The notes: generated from the sequence alone by a model not told the origin. A DNA stretch of 64,000 bases from UBA699 sp050261915 (GCA_050261915.1 JBLNDT010000004.1:1-64000); one strand, 5' to 3'; shown: positions 1 to 9,262, numbered from the stretch's first letter. Numbers and translations: made by a program.

Positions 1-56
1 TGACATAATATGATACATTGCATCCGGATGCTTGATTCTAGCTGCTCTTGGCATAA

Positions 57-116
57 AAAACCTCCTTGTGGAACAATCTACTTTCTATTTCAATTATCCC
101 CATACAAGGAGGTTTT
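57..116 (-). terminator. Terminator hairpin downstream of the MerR gene
   Basis: A 13-bp inverted repeat (AAAACCTCCTTGT at 57-69 pairing with 104-116) separated by a 34-base loop. On the minus strand the 3' arm is followed by a T-run, as expected for termination of the MerR transcript. The long loop lowers certainty. The bases to the left (1-56) hold nothing I recognise. Confidence 0.6.
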
Positions 117-131
117 ATTCATTTTGTTGTT

Positions 132-152
132 ACTGCTTAATAACCGTCCCTA
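132..152 (+). repeat. Short interspersed repeat, copy 1 (core CTTAACCGTCCC)
   Basis: Variant copy of the repeat with two extra bases: ACTGCTTAATAACCGTCCCTA. It lies at the very 3' end of the MerR gene on the minus strand, and the TAG stop of that gene overlaps the repeat. A hairpin follows about 15 bases further downstream. The same order (stop, repeat, hairpin) recurs at copies near 9.27, 11.83 and 19.55 kb. Confidence 0.75.
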
Positions 153-914
153 CTTATTTTTTTTAGTGTACACTAGTATTGCATCCCTTAAAAATTCAGC
201 AGTCCCAGCTTGTTCCTTGTCATAGTATGCCTTAAACCGTTCATCATCAACATACATTTGTGCAATTCCAGCATGTGCATCTGCTGAATAACCGTCCCAA
301 TAAAATGTTAGCCATCGCTTGTGCAGTTCAGCAGCCTTTTGTGCTAATTCTCCTGCTGGGTCACCCGTTTTATAAGCTTCAGAAAGAGTTTTCATAATCT
401 CATCAGATAATGAGGTTATCTCATCATATTCCTCTTCTGTCATCCCCATCAGCTTTGAGTTTGACTTATCAACAGCTTCATTACCATACTTTTCTCGAGC
501 TTCCCTCCCATATCTTTCTTCATTGTCATCAAGTAGTTTCTGCTTGAAACCTTTAAATTTTTCCTTATCAGCCATTTCACTTTCCCCTTTCCAATAAGTT
601 ATTGTATTATCTATATTTTTGACTAGCATATCAAGCTGCTGAATTTTAGCAATAATATTTTTACGATGTTCTATAAGTGCTGCTAGTTTGTCATAAGAAG
701 AATCATTTAGTATCGCCTGAATATCCTCTAAATTAACGCCTAGTTCCTTGTAAAACATTATTTGTTGAAGCAAATCCACTTCATTTTTACCATAAATTCG
801 ATATCCTGAAGAATTTATTCTTGCCGGCTTAAGAATACCAATTTCATCATAATACCTTAGAGTTCTTGTACTTATTCCTGCTAATTGAGCCAATTTTTGA
901 ACCGTATACTCCAT
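150..914 (-). CDS. MerR-family transcriptional regulator with TipAS effector domain
   Basis: 254-residue regulator. The N-terminal winged helix-turn-helix (about residues 1-70, with motifs RTLRYYDEIGILKP and GYRIYG) is classic MerR. A dimerisation coiled coil follows (about 75-120), then a TipAS antibiotic-binding domain (about 130-250). TipAS proteins bind thiopeptide-like or other ligands and activate promoters with long spacers; which ligand applies here is not visible. The start at 914 follows a strong AGGAGGTG ribosome binding site; an upstream ATG at 938 lies inside the promoter region and has no such site. The gene stands alone. It probably controls itself through the 19-bp-spacer promoter just upstream. 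Confidence 0.9.
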   Translation of the reverse strand: MEYTVQKLAQLAGISTRTLRYYDEIGILKPARINSSGYRIYGKNEVDLLQQIMFYKELGVNLEDIQAILNDSSYDKLAALIEHRKNIIAKIQQLDMLVKNIDNTITYWKGESEMADKEKFKGFKQKLLDDNEERYGREAREKYGNEAVDKSNSKLMGMTEEEYDEITSLSDEIMKTLSEAYKTGDPAGELAQKAAELHKRWLTFYWDGYSADAHAGIAQMYVDDERFKAYYDKEQAGTAEFLRDAILVYTKKNK

Positions 915-936
915 ACAACCACCTCCTGATAAAAAC

Positions 937-967
937 ATAATACCCCTTTACGCTACGTCAATGTCAA
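937..967 (-). promoter_or_regulatory. MerR-type promoter with 19-bp spacer and internal dyad
   Basis: On the minus strand TTGACA (962-967) and TATTAT (937-942) are separated by 19 bp, the over-long spacing typical of MerR-activated promoters. A small dyad, ACG-TAG-CGT, sits inside the spacer where a MerR dimer would bind. This suggests the TipAS regulator activates its own gene. Confidence 0.7.
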
Positions 968-1053
968 TATTTTATTTTTCATTATTATAACCAGTCAATT
1001 TTTTTTATTATCTATTTAGCTTGCCAACTGATAACTATTTTCGTGCGAAATTT

Positions 1054-1070
1054 ACTGCATAACCGTCCCT
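1054..1070 (+). repeat. Short interspersed repeat, copy 2 (variant)
   Basis: ACTGCATAACCGTCCCT, differing from the consensus ACTGCTTAACCGTCCCT at one base. It is intergenic, between the MerR promoter and the gltB promoter, and is the only copy not tied to a coding region's 3' end or interior. Confidence 0.65.
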
Positions 1071-1139
1071 TTTTCACTTAAAAGGTTTACGTATACATTT
1101 ACATGGCCAAAAACGATGAAATTTGATTATTTTTAATAA

Positions 1140-1168
1140 TTGAAGTTATGTTTACATTATGATAAAAT
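1140..1168 (+). promoter_or_regulatory. Probable sigma-A promoter of gltB; 440-bp intergenic region
   Basis: TTGAAG (1140-1145), 17-bp spacer, TAAAAT (1163-1168). Transcription from here would give a 5' leader of roughly 200 bases before gltB at 1379. I see no known riboswitch, T-box or attenuator hairpin in that leader. The rest of 968-1378 is AT-rich, apart from repeat copy 2. Confidence 0.5.
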
Positions 1169-1378
1169 CTTGAGCAATCAACATTAGTCAGAAAATTGAA
1201 TTTTACAGTTATTATTATTTCATTTGCTCAATCATTACACACAGTTTAATTGTGAAACAAACTCAGTTATCGTCTCGACTTTATTACATTCACCATACTA
1301 TTTGTTTTAATGTTATTTGAAATATATATAAGTAATAAATTCAATATCAAATGCATTTCATTAGAAAGGGTGATTTAA

Positions 1379-4300
1379 ATGACAAAAAATGGCTTCCCTG
1401 AAAATCAAGGTTTATATAACAGTGAATTGGAAAAAGATAACTGTGGTGTAGGTTTTGTTGTACAAATGAAAGGTATAAAGTCTAATTCCATTATAAAAGA
1501 TGGACTTCAGATACTAAAAAACCTAAAGCATCGTGGCGCAGTAGGTGCTGATCCCGACTCTGGAGATGGCTCGGGAATTTTAATACAAATCCCTCATAGC
1601 TTTTTCAAAAAAGAAATGGAACTATCGGGTTCATCTATTCCAGAAATCGGTGAATATGCAGTTGGTATGCTTTTTCTGCCAAGAGAACCAAATATAAGAC
1701 TTTTTTGTGAGGGGATTTTTGAAAAGATATTGAAAGAAGAAAACCTAAGATTAATTGGATGGCGTCAAGTCCCAGTTAATGAAAAGGCCTGTGGTGAATC
1801 AGCCAGAGCAACAAGACCTGTAATTACACAAGTGTTTATTCAAAAAAACGGACAATCCGCTAAGGAATTTAATCAACAACTTTTTATTGTTAGAAAACGA
1901 GCTCAAAATGTAATTTGGAATTCACAAAAACCAAACACAAATAATTTTTACATTCCAAGTCTATCAGATAAAACAATAATTTATAAAGGCCTTGTTTCCG
2001 GATCAAGATTAGAAGATTTTTACCTTGATTTACAGGATGAATCGTTGGAAACAGCAATAGCACTTGTTCATGAAAGGTACAGTACAAACACTTTCCCCTC
2101 ATGGCAGCTTGCACAACCATTCAGGTACATTGCTCATAACGGTGAAATAAATACAATTATAGGAAACATTAATAAAATGAACGCCAGGGAAGGCGTAATG
2201 TATTCAAAGAGCTTGGGTGAAAACTTCAATAAGACACTTCCTGTAATTGAACCAAATGGTAGTGATTCAGCATCTTTAGACAACGCCTTTGAACTTTTAT
2301 TCCAAAATGGGTTTTCTATGGAATATTCAATGATGATGTTAATACCAGAAGCTTGGGAAAAAAACATCTTGATGGATGATGCAAAGAAAGCTTTTTATGA
2401 ATATCATGCAAGATTAATGGAGCCTTGGGATGGTCCTTCAACAATCGCTTTTACAGATGGTATTAAAATAGGTGTTGGGTTGGATAGAAATGGTCTAAGG
2501 CCAGCAAGGTACACAATAACAAAAAATGATTTGGTTATAATGGCTTCAGAAACAGGTGTTATTGATATCGATAAAACAATGGTTATTAAAAAAGGTTTTG
2601 TTGAACCAGGAAAACTATTTTTAATTGATACCACCTTGGGTAAAATTATTCCTGATGATGAAATTAAGGATAAAATTTGCAAATCCTATAATTTTAAAGA
2701 GTGGATAAATAAAAACAAGCTTTCCATGGGGGATATTAAGCAGCACTGTGAAATAAAAACTATTAGAAGCGAAACACTTAAAGTAAAACAAAGAATATTC
2801 GGCTACACTGAAGATGATTTGAAAAATGTAATCAGCTGCATGGTGAACACAGGTAAAGAGCCAATGGGATCCATGGGAATGGACATACCATTAGCCGTGC
2901 TTTCAGAAAAACCTGAGCTTTTATTTAATTATTTCAAACAAACCTTTGCCCAGGTAACAAACCCTCCAATTGATCCCATAAGAGAAGCTTCAGTAATGTC
3001 ATTAACCCAGTATATAGGAACACACGGAAAAGTAATTGATGAAATAGAGATTGATAAAGACAGGAAATTCATTAAACTCACTCAACCGGTACTTTCAAAT
3101 TCTGAAATTGAGGACATAAAACATTTGGAAAGCGACGATTTTAGACCAATCACCATACCCATGATTTTTGAAACCGACAAGGAAAATGGTTTAAAAGAGG
3201 CACTGGACACTTTGTGCAAAAGAGCCGAAGAAAGTGTCATATCAGGTAACACCATATTAATATTGAGCGATAAAAATATAAACTTATATTACGCCCCAAT
3301 ACCAAGCCTTCTTGCATTAAGTGCTGTGCACAACCATCTAATACGAAAAAAACTGAGAACCTCCACGGATATTATTGTAGAAGCCGGAGATGCAAGGGAT
3401 GTTATGCATATAGCTCTTTTAACTGGGTTTGGAGCAAAAGCAGTTAATCCTTATATGGTGTACTATCTCATTTCCTACATGATTGAAAATAAAAAATACA
3501 TTACTAATATTCTATCAGTTGAAGAAGGCTTCAATAAATATAAAAAGGCTGTTTCAGGTGGACTTTTGAAGATAATATCAAGAATGGGTATATCAACTTT
3601 GCAGAGCTACAATGGAGCTCAAACTTTTCAGATAATAGGTTTGAATGATGATGTAGTAAGGAACTACTTTCCAAATACACCTTCCAGAATTTCCGGTATT
3701 AGTCTTGATAAAATTTCAGAAGATGTGCTTAACTTACAGAATTGGCAGGAGAAAAACCAGAATAAAAAACAAAATTTAATCAACATTCGAGATTTGTTAG
3801 ATTTTAAAAACACTGAACCTCTACCTGTTAATGATACCTTTAACAAGAATCACTGCTTAACCGTCCCTAATTCAATTGAGGTTGAGTCCATTGAAAGTAT
3901 AATGAAGCGTTTCACAATTTCCGGAATGTCCTTTGGTTCAATTAGCAAAGAAGCCCATGAAACAATCGCTGTTGCCATGAACAGGATAGGAGCATCAAGC
4001 AATTCTGGTGAAGGCGGCGAAGATCCTGAAAGATACAAAAAAGATGAAAATGGTGATGATAAAAATAGTGCAGTTAAGCAGATAGCATCAGCAAGATTTG
4101 GTGTAACTGCAAGTTATCTTGTGAATTGCAAAGAAATTCAAATTAAAATGGCACAAGGGGCAAAACCAGGGGAAGGCGGTCATCTTCCAGGTAGAAAAGT
4201 AACTGCTGAAATTGCAAAAGTCCGTCGTTCTGTTCCTGGAATCGACCTGATATCCCCTCCTCCTCATCATGATATATACTCAATTGAGGACCTCGCACAA

Positions 4301-5770
4301 TTGATATTCGATCTTAAGAATGTAAATCCAAAAGCAAGAATAGGGGTAAAACTAGTGTCAGAAGTAGGCATAGGCACAGTAGCAGCTGGGGTAGCAAAAG
4401 GTCATGCTGATGTGATAATGATAAGTGGTCATGATGGCGGAACAGGTTCCGCCCCAATAAGTTCAATGAAATACGTGGGACTTCCTTGGGAGCTCGGCTT
4501 AGCAGAAGTGCAGCAAACCTTGCTGCTAAATGATTTAAGAAGCAGAGTAATACTACAGGTTGATGGCAAAATAAAGAATGGCCGTGATATTGTAATTGCA
4601 TCTCTTTTAGGCGCGGAAGAATTTGGATTTGCAACTGAAGCCTTAGTTTCACTAGGTTGTGTTCTATGCAAACAATGCAGTCAAAACAAATGTCCTGCAG
4701 GTATTGCTACTCAAGACCCTGAGTTAAGAAAAAGATTCAAGGGCACTCCTTGGGCTTTATTAAAACATCTGTCCTCCATAGCCGAGGAAGTAAGATACTT
4801 AATGATAAGGCTTGGATTCTCAAATATGGATGAAATGACTGGAAGATCTGACATTCTTGGAGTTAAAGCCCAGAGTATTGAAAAGTTAAAAGATTTGGAT
4901 TTAACACAATTATTATTCAAGCCTGAACTTCCTGAAAGAATAATTGGAAGGCATATGGTTAATCAACAACACAAAATTGAGGATGTTTTGGATATTAAGC
5001 TTATCGAATTATCGGAACCTTCTATAAAAAAAGGACTAAAAACTAATGTAAGCTTAAACATAAGAAACATCAACAGATCCACCGGTACCATGCTTAGTGG
5101 TGAAATTGCTAGAAATTTTGGAGATGAAAGCCTGGCTGATGATACAATAACATTTAATTTTAAAGGTTCAGCAGGTCAAAGCTTCGGTGGATTTTGCACT
5201 AAAGGACTGACCTTAATTCTTGAGGGTGATGCTAATGATTATGTTGGAAAAGGTTTATCTGGTGGAAAACTAATATTGACTCCTCCTAAAACCTCCACCT
5301 TCAATGCTTCAGAAAATGTTATAGCTGGCAATACAATTCTTTATGGGGCTGTCTCTGGCAAAGCATTTATTTCCGGAAAAGTCGGTCAAAGATTTTGTGT
5401 AAGAAACAGCGGCGCTGAAGCTGTGGTTGAAGGGATAGGAAATCATGGTTGTGAATATATGACTGGAGGTACCGTAGTTATATTAGGGAAAGTTGGCACA
5501 AATTTTGGAGCAGGCATGAGTGGAGGTACAGCTTTCATTTTAGATGATAATAATGAAATTATCAGTAAATGCAACAAAAACATAGTCAAGTATATTACAC
5601 CACTTGACGATAATAACATTAAAGATTCATCAAAACTTTTAAATTTACTAGAGGAACATTATGAGTCTACAAATAGTTTCAAAGCAAAACAAATAATTGA
5701 TAATTGGAATTTTTACAAACACAAATTTGTTAAAATTTCAGCCCTCTCTTACCAGAAACAACTTAAATAG
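1379..5770 (+). CDS. gltB: Glutamate synthase, large (alpha) subunit
   Basis: 1463 residues, full length. It converts glutamine plus 2-oxoglutarate to two glutamates. The N-terminal class-II amidotransferase domain begins after a short propeptide, with nucleophile Cys22 in DNCGVGF. The central domain is followed by the FMN/Fe-S synthase domain, where Cys1094, Cys1100 and Cys1105 form the CX5CX4C 3Fe-4S site, and by the C-terminal beta-helix domain with its Gly-rich repeats. Ribosome binding site GAAAGGGTG. No small subunit (gltD) is adjacent, so the electron donor (ferredoxin, or a GltD encoded elsewhere) is unknown. Oddity: residues 825-831 (HCLTVPN), in the linker before the synthase domain, are encoded by a copy of the interspersed repeat. 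Confidence 0.96.
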   Translation: MTKNGFPENQGLYNSELEKDNCGVGFVVQMKGIKSNSIIKDGLQILKNLKHRGAVGADPDSGDGSGILIQIPHSFFKKEMELSGSSIPEIGEYAVGMLFLPREPNIRLFCEGIFEKILKEENLRLIGWRQVPVNEKACGESARATRPVITQVFIQKNGQSAKEFNQQLFIVRKRAQNVIWNSQKPNTNNFYIPSLSDKTIIYKGLVSGSRLEDFYLDLQDESLETAIALVHERYSTNTFPSWQLAQPFRYIAHNGEINTIIGNINKMNAREGVMYSKSLGENFNKTLPVIEPNGSDSASLDNAFELLFQNGFSMEYSMMMLIPEAWEKNILMDDAKKAFYEYHARLMEPWDGPSTIAFTDGIKIGVGLDRNGLRPARYTITKNDLVIMASETGVIDIDKTMVIKKGFVEPGKLFLIDTTLGKIIPDDEIKDKICKSYNFKEWINKNKLSMGDIKQHCEIKTIRSETLKVKQRIFGYTEDDLKNVISCMVNTGKEPMGSMGMDIPLAVLSEKPELLFNYFKQTFAQVTNPPIDPIREASVMSLTQYIGTHGKVIDEIEIDKDRKFIKLTQPVLSNSEIEDIKHLESDDFRPITIPMIFETDKENGLKEALDTLCKRAEESVISGNTILILSDKNINLYYAPIPSLLALSAVHNHLIRKKLRTSTDIIVEAGDARDVMHIALLTGFGAKAVNPYMVYYLISYMIENKKYITNILSVEEGFNKYKKAVSGGLLKIISRMGISTLQSYNGAQTFQIIGLNDDVVRNYFPNTPSRISGISLDKISEDVLNLQNWQEKNQNKKQNLINIRDLLDFKNTEPLPVNDTFNKNHCLTVPNSIEVESIESIMKRFTISGMSFGSISKEAHETIAVAMNRIGASSNSGEGGEDPERYKKDENGDDKNSAVKQIASARFGVTASYLVNCKEIQIKMAQGAKPGEGGHLPGRKVTAEIAKVRRSVPGIDLISPPPHHDIYSIEDLAQLIFDLKNVNPKARIGVKLVSEVGIGTVAAGVAKGHADVIMISGHDGGTGSAPISSMKYVGLPWELGLAEVQQTLLLNDLRSRVILQVDGKIKNGRDIVIASLLGAEEFGFATEALVSLGCVLCKQCSQNKCPAGIATQDPELRKRFKGTPWALLKHLSSIAEEVRYLMIRLGFSNMDEMTGRSDILGVKAQSIEKLKDLDLTQLLFKPELPERIIGRHMVNQQHKIEDVLDIKLIELSEPSIKKGLKTNVSLNIRNINRSTGTMLSGEIARNFGDESLADDTITFNFKGSAGQSFGGFCTKGLTLILEGDANDYVGKGLSGGKLILTPPKTSTFNASENVIAGNTILYGAVSGKAFISGKVGQRFCVRNSGAEAVVEGIGNHGCEYMTGGTVVILGKVGTNFGAGMSGGTAFILDDNNEIISKCNKNIVKYITPLDDNNIKDSSKLLNLLEEHYESTNSFKAKQIIDNWNFYKHKFVKISALSYQKQLK
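3852..3869 (+). repeat. Short interspersed repeat, copy 3, inside the gltB reading frame
   Basis: ACTGCTTAACCGTCCCTA, an exact match to the consensus, lies within gltB and is read in frame as part of residues 825-831. It falls in a linker where family members typically run straight from the central domain to the FMN domain, so it is probably an insertion that the protein tolerates. Confidence 0.8.
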
Positions 5771-5797
5771 ATACCCTCTAATTTACCCCCTATTGAA

Positions 5798-5834
5798 ACA
5801 TCCCCAGAAACCCGCTGGGGATGTCTACTTTTTT
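5798..5834 (+). terminator. Terminator of gltB
   Basis: Nine-base-pair stem (ACATCCCCA with TGGGGATGT), 9-base loop, then CTACTTTTTTG. It lies 28 bases past the gltB stop and between convergent genes. Confidence 0.9.
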
Positions 5835-5869
5835 GAATTTTATTAATTATCACTTTGAAAAAATATCAA

Positions 5870-6454
5870 TTAAAACGATTCAACAAAAACTTCAAAATAA
5901 TCTTTAGGGTGCGCACATGCTGGACATAGGTCAGGAGCCTCCAAACCTTCAAATACATATCCACAGTTATTGCATTTCCATAGAACTGATTTGTTTTTCT
6001 TGAACACTGTACCATTGCACAAATTCTCATATAACTCCTTGTAGCGCAGCTCATGATATTTCTCCACTTCAGCAATCTTTCTAAAAACATACCCTATTTC
6101 AGTAAACCCCTCAGCTTCAGCTACTTCTGCAAATTCAGGGTATAACCTTGACCCCTCTTCATTTTCACCCTTCATTGCTGACAAAAGATTAAATTTTGTA
6201 TCACCTAAAGCCACTGGATATTCAGCATTTATCTCTACCCCTTCACCAGAAAGACTGTCATTTAAAAACTTAAAAAACCTTTTAGCATGTTCTTTTTCAT
6301 TTTCAGCCGTCCCCATAAATATATTTGAAATTTGAATAAAGCCTTCTTTCTTCGCAATGGAGGAATAATAAGTATATCTTGAATAAGCCTGTGATTCACC
6401 TGCAAATGATTTCATTAAATTTACGGAAGTTTTTGTTCCCTTTAAAGACTTCAT
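5870..6454 (-). CDS. rbr: Rubrerythrin
   Basis: 194 residues, the usual size. The N-terminal four-helix ferritin-like domain holds the di-iron ligands (ESQAYSRY, ENEKEHAKRF, FAEVAEAEGF and the EVEKYHELRY region). The C-terminal rubredoxin domain (about 158-190) binds one Fe through CNNCGY and CPACAHP. The protein acts as a cytoplasmic NADH-linked peroxide reductase in anaerobes. Ribosome binding site AGAGGTGATATT. Monocistronic and convergent with gltB. A PerR box would be expected upstream, but the AT-rich region does not let me call one. Confidence 0.96.
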   Translation of the reverse strand: MKSLKGTKTSVNLMKSFAGESQAYSRYTYYSSIAKKEGFIQISNIFMGTAENEKEHAKRFFKFLNDSLSGEGVEINAEYPVALGDTKFNLLSAMKGENEEGSRLYPEFAEVAEAEGFTEIGYVFRKIAEVEKYHELRYKELYENLCNGTVFKKNKSVLWKCNNCGYVFEGLEAPDLCPACAHPKDYFEVFVESF

Positions 6455-6644
6455 AATATCACCTCTATTTTATTTTTTTCAAAATCCACTTAAATATGTG
6501 CCCTTTTTAATTTTCAGAATTTTCGGTATATTGTTTGTAATTATTGACACTCCGCCATTTTTGACTTGTGGATTTATTTAATCAAATGTATAATATAATT
6601 ATAAACGTAGCATTGTGTACCAATAGGATAAGGAGGCTTTATTT

Positions 6645-7676
6645 ATGAATTCTTTTTTATTTTCTACTGTTAAAGAAACTTTGGACCATATAAATAGCAA
6701 TTCCAGTCTTTCATATGTTGTTTTTGCAGGTGTGTCGAAAATTAAAGAACTATCAAATAACATAGGTGAAAACGTTATCCTATGTTCCACATCTGGAGAA
6801 TTCACCTCCAAAGGCTATAAAGATGGAGCTATAACCGGTTTTTCATTTAGTCCATCCTTGGCAGAAGTGGTTGAAATTATGTATCCTCCTGCAAAAAGTC
6901 TGAAAAAACTTCAAGATGCATATACAAAAGTAAAAAATAATAATAATGCATTTGCACTGCTTCTTTGTGATGGATTGTCCTCCATGGAAGAATCAATAAT
7001 AACAAGTTTTTATTTCACAGATCCTAAATTTAAAATTATAGGAGGAAGTGCAGGAGATAATTTAAAATTTGAAAAGACATTAATTTTCATAGGTCCGAAA
7101 AAAGTACATAGCGCAGCAATATTTTTCAATATGAAAAGCAACACACAACTTATTAAAGAAAATATATATGTTCCAACTGGCAAAAAACTGCTTGTAACTG
7201 AAGCTGATGCAATCAACAGAACCGTTAAAACATTTAACAGCAAACCAGCCAGCGAAGAATATGCCAAGGCCCTAGGTGTAAAAGAAGTAGATCTTCCAAA
7301 ATATTTTATGAACAATCCCCTTGGGAAAATCTTCAAAGATGATATATACATTGCATCTCCAATGAAGGTGAATCCTGACAAATCAATTACCTTTTACTGT
7401 CAACTAATTCCAAATGCATTTGTTGAATTATTAAAGCCCGTAGATTACCTAAAAGCCGTTGATACAACAATAGCATCTGCTAAATTTAAGCCAAGTTTTG
7501 TTTTATCAGTTCATTGCATATTAAGAAGCTTAAAATTTATTGAAGAAAACTCTTGGGACAATATCTCCTCAAAACTATTGACCCTAACTAAAAATCAAAC
7601 TGGATTCATAAGCTATGGCGAGCAATACTATCGCAACCATTTCAACCAGACTATGGTATTGCTGCTAATTGAATAG
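6645..7676 (+). CDS. FIST-domain sensory protein
   Basis: 343 residues with FIST_N (about 20-190; GGSAGDNLKFEKT is characteristic) and FIST_C (about 195-330; FISYGEQYYRNHFNQTMVLLLIE at the end). FIST domains are predicted intracellular ligand sensors, possibly for amino acids. There is no membrane segment and no output domain. The next gene, a soluble chemoreceptor, starts 10 bases after the stop, so the pair looks like a split sensor and output. A second FIST protein in this window (55470-58016) carries its outputs on the same chain. Ribosome binding site AAGGAGG. Confidence 0.88.
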   Translation: MNSFLFSTVKETLDHINSNSSLSYVVFAGVSKIKELSNNIGENVILCSTSGEFTSKGYKDGAITGFSFSPSLAEVVEIMYPPAKSLKKLQDAYTKVKNNNNAFALLLCDGLSSMEESIITSFYFTDPKFKIIGGSAGDNLKFEKTLIFIGPKKVHSAAIFFNMKSNTQLIKENIYVPTGKKLLVTEADAINRTVKTFNSKPASEEYAKALGVKEVDLPKYFMNNPLGKIFKDDIYIASPMKVNPDKSITFYCQLIPNAFVELLKPVDYLKAVDTTIASAKFKPSFVLSVHCILRSLKFIEENSWDNISSKLLTLTKNQTGFISYGEQYYRNHFNQTMVLLLIE

Positions 7677-7686
7677 GAGGTATTAT

Positions 7687-8652
7687 ATGTTTAATAAAAA
7701 GAGTAATATAAATGTAAATAATTTTTCAACAAATAGTATCCAAGTTGAACCCACCACAGAATCATGTTTTCAATACCTTAATGAGGTTTTTGAGATATCT
7801 GATCAGGTTATGCGCCAAATTCACAATCTTCTCATTGAAGAAGGCAGTACTACTCTTGATTTTGAAAAACTGCTTAATGGAATTGGCTATACAGCAGAAC
7901 AAATCAATCAGGTTGAAGACCATCTAAATTCATTATCCGAAAACAGCAACAATACACAGAAAAAAGTTGATGTAGCATTTGAAAGCCTGGATAACTCTAC
8001 AAAACAAGTAAATCATGCAAAGGCTGGAATAAATAGTTTGACTAATGAAATGCAAAATGTTTCAGCTGTTTTTGAAGAATTCTTCAACCTATTCAGCCAG
8101 CTTCAAAAACAATATGTAAATATTAACAACTTTGCTACAATAATAACCAATATAGCTAACCAAACAAATCTCCTTTCACTTAATGCAGCTATTGAAGCTG
8201 CTCGTGTAGGGGAGCAAGGAAAGGGTTTTGCTGTAGTTGCAAATGAAATAAAAAAGCTTTCTGAGACCACAAAAAACAGTGCAAAAGATATAATGGATTC
8301 ATTGAAAAGTATGGATTCAATAATGGGGCTGCTAAACAATAAATCTGAAGAAGGGAAAAAGGTGGTTTCCAGCACTTCATCACTAATTGAGAATTCTTCA
8401 GTGCTGTTGGATAATATTGTCCAGGCAGAAAACGGAGTTAACCAACATATGATGGATGTTAAACAATCACAAAATTCTAATATACAAAAGATAGATGAGA
8501 TTTCTAAAAACATTACCAATATCGGGTCAAGAGCAAGGGATGAACATGATTCTCTAGATAAACTTGTATATTCAGTTCAGTTGAAATCAGACTACTATCT
8601 TCACATTTTAAATCACTTAAATCAAATTAAAATCTTTAGTGAGGAAAAATAG
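7687..8652 (+). CDS. Soluble methyl-accepting chemotaxis-type signalling protein
   Basis: 321 residues. The MCP hairpin tip is clear (NQTNLLSLNAAIEAARVGEQ, then GKGFAVVANEIKKLSE). No transmembrane helix or signal peptide is present, and the first 100 or so residues are helical without a recognisable sensor domain. The start at 7687 follows AGGAGGTATTAT directly; an upstream in-frame start at 7669 would overlap the FIST gene and lacks a site. Coupling to the FIST gene suggests FIST supplies the sensory input to a cytoplasmic CheA/CheW array or to another partner. No che genes are in the window. Confidence 0.88.
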   Translation: MFNKKSNINVNNFSTNSIQVEPTTESCFQYLNEVFEISDQVMRQIHNLLIEEGSTTLDFEKLLNGIGYTAEQINQVEDHLNSLSENSNNTQKKVDVAFESLDNSTKQVNHAKAGINSLTNEMQNVSAVFEEFFNLFSQLQKQYVNINNFATIITNIANQTNLLSLNAAIEAARVGEQGKGFAVVANEIKKLSETTKNSAKDIMDSLKSMDSIMGLLNNKSEEGKKVVSSTSSLIENSSVLLDNIVQAENGVNQHMMDVKQSQNSNIQKIDEISKNITNIGSRARDEHDSLDKLVYSVQLKSDYYLHILNHLNQIKIFSEEK

Positions 8653-8728
8653 CTAAATTTCCCATATATTGCTTTATTCTTTACCTCTTCTATGATAAAA
8701 TAAAAAGAAAGTTGAGAGGGGAATTGGT

Positions 8729-9190
8729 ATGTTTAATATTGAGCTACATGATCAAAAATCCCAGCCTGTCTTATCTATAAGAAAAAAAACAACCATTGAA
8801 GAGCTGCCAAAGTTAATTGGTGAAAACTATGGTAAAATAGTTTCCTATTTGAATGAATTGAACGAAAAACCTGTAGATGTACCTTTCACTGCATATTACA
8901 ACCTAGACGTGAACAACCTTGACGTAGAGATGGGCTTTCCAGTATCAAAGCCGCTGCCTGGAAAAGAAAAAGACGGAATCGTTTATCGGGAAATACCTGC
9001 TGGAAAAATAGTAACCGCTACATACAAGGGAGCTTATTCTGGTATGGAAAAGGTATATGAAGGAGCATTTAAATGGATTAACACAGAGGATCTTGAACCT
9101 TTGGGGGTATACTATGAATATTACTATAATTCCCCAAAAGATGTACCAGAAAGTGAACTTTTAACTAAAATAGTTATTCCAGTTAAATAG
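8729..9190 (+). CDS. GyrI-like small-molecule-binding domain protein
   Basis: 153 residues, a single GyrI-like/AraC effector-binding (SHS2) domain. Features seen: the tandem fold, the motif VPFTAYYNLD, PAGKIVTATYKGAYSGM in the middle and YYEYYYNSP near the end. These stand-alone domains bind hydrophobic or cationic drugs or act as gyrase inhibitors; the ligand here is unknown. No DNA-binding domain is fused. Ribosome binding site GAGAGGGG; ends at a strong terminator. Confidence 0.8.
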   Translation: MFNIELHDQKSQPVLSIRKKTTIEELPKLIGENYGKIVSYLNELNEKPVDVPFTAYYNLDVNNLDVEMGFPVSKPLPGKEKDGIVYREIPAGKIVTATYKGAYSGMEKVYEGAFKWINTEDLEPLGVYYEYYYNSPKDVPESELLTKIVIPVK

Positions 9191-9211
9191 TAAAAATAGT
9201 TATTTGTAAAA

Positions 9212-9250
9212 AAAGGACAGGTATTGAAAACCAATACCTGTCCTTTACTT
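9212..9250. terminator. Bidirectional terminator between the GyrI-like and EamA genes
   Basis: Perfect 15-bp stem (AAAGGACAGGTATTG with its complement at 9232-9246), loop AAAAC, with A-rich and T-rich flanks. It serves both convergent genes. Confidence 0.93.
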
Positions 9251-9262
9251 TTCTTAAAACTG

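Noticed and set aside
280..298. Another GACGGTTA-like match inside the MerR coding region, resembling the interspersed repeat
   Set aside because: It encodes WDGYS in a position where TipAS domains have W-x-x-Y, and it lacks the GCTTAA half, so it is likely a chance match.
6306..6316. AGCCGTCCCC in the rubrerythrin gene as a repeat copy
   Set aside because: It encodes the conserved GTAENE region; the rest of the repeat is missing.
6588..6606. TATAATATAATTATA as a PerR box upstream of rubrerythrin and the FIST gene
   Set aside because: Too AT-rich to separate from background; arms do not fit the 7-1-7 pattern well.
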